DNA of 48,212 nucleotides from Verrucomicrobia bacterium Tous-C9LFEB (GTDB taxonomy: Bacteria > Verrucomicrobiota > Verrucomicrobiia > Methylacidiphilales > UBA1321): positions 1 through 48,212 of the forward strand of contig NEUU01000028.1 of assembly GCA_002304345.1 (NCBI GenBank), written 5' to 3'. A program made the translations under genes and the position numbers. Each line of letters begins with the position of its first letter. Within the stretch, counting starts at the first letter, position 1. The notes beneath the pieces are model-generated. The model was not told the DNA's origin. It did not search any database and saw nothing but the letters and a program-made list of their open reading frames with translations. Of this stretch, positions 48,050 through 48,212 are shown piece by piece.

Positions 48050-48212
48050 AGATAAATAGCCGGGGCGCTGCCCAAGTGGATTTCAAACGCAAATCACTAC
48101 CATTTACGGGAGCTTGTGGAAAAAGGACCTTCATCCTCGTTTAAGGAGTGAACTCTTTGAGATAAACTCACTTTTTGGCGGGTGACTTCTTTTGCGTCCG
48201 CGCAAAAGAAGT
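48050..48212 (+). repeat. large structured repeat, copy C (cut by the window end)
   Basis: The core (48071-48170) matches copies A and B (CCCAAGTGGATTTCAAACGC, AAATCACTACCATTT, TTTGAG.TAAACTCA). The following stem begins TTTTTGGCGGGTGACTTC with the same tip (CTTTTGCGTCCGCGCAAAAG) as in copy A. The left hairpin is short and degenerate here. The element lies upstream of the DUF4388 gene at 47321. Confidence 0.75.

Noticed and set aside
1..48212. tRNA, rRNA or CRISPR arrays
   Set aside because: No T-loop GGTTCGAATCC pattern in a cloverleaf, no rRNA signature and no evenly spaced direct repeats were found; the many palindromes differ in spacing and sequence.

Overview
The window looks like chromosomal DNA of a Verrucomicrobiota bacterium (PVC superphylum). 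This placement is inferred from the gene content: a B12-dependent NrdJ ribonucleotide reductase, a lysine-rich 41-residue protein opening MGDRSPK, DUF4388 and roadblock-like signalling proteins, a DUF4410 protein and an OprB porin. The GC-rich genome, dense interspersed palindromes and mostly weak Shine-Dalgarno sites fit too. Species cannot be told. I saw no rRNA, tRNA, CRISPR array, prophage or plasmid module.

Layout. 0-5.5 kb: a transglutaminase-like protein, a MerR regulator preceded by a free-standing copy of its own C-terminal domain, a palindrome-rich gap, an AXE1-type esterase and a small membrane protein. 5.5-8.4 kb: an ArsR-controlled operon (arsR, small CXXC thioredoxin-like protein, membrane-anchored thioredoxin, CcdA-like protein, ArsP/YraQ-type permease) with two matching operators. 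8.4-15 kb: rpsT, two coiled-coil proteins, a DUF4410 protein, a large structured repeat and nrdJ with a candidate NrdR-controlled promoter. 15-22 kb: a cyclophilin lipoprotein, a REP-associated tyrosine transposase with three REP-type elements, an MBL-fold hydrolase, two poorly known proteins, an orphan ABC ATPase and a sulfate-binding protein. 22-28 kb: rsmA, an alkaline-phosphatase homologue with its active site erased, a 44-bp perfect inverted repeat and a 1153-residue LplT-Aas fusion. 28-36 kb: two tiny proteins, a hybrid histidine kinase, an Lrp-aminotransferase operon, an XRE regulator/membrane protein operon with two operators over its promoter, a LysM amidase and the second copy of the structured repeat. 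36-39 kb: purM-purH and an AT-rich gap. 39-44 kb: a six-gene chemotaxis-like phosphorelay. 44-48 kb: an OprB porin, a PHP hydrolase, a roadblock/DUF4388 pair and the third copy of the structured repeat, cut by the window end.

The most notable parts are three. First, the signalling operon at 39.2-44.1 kb joins a membrane CheA-like kinase without a CheW domain, a CheY-like receiver and two CheX-like proteins. One CheX lacks the catalytic Asn, the first receiver has Glu in place of the phospho-accepting Asp, and the kinase reading frame carries an amber codon four codons after its natural ATG. Second, a 250-320 bp repeat occurs three times; its core is conserved while its flanking hairpin stems change sequence but keep pairing. 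Third, three small transcription units (arsR, the XRE pair and nrdJ) show palindromes placed exactly on promoter elements, so their regulation can be read from the sequence.
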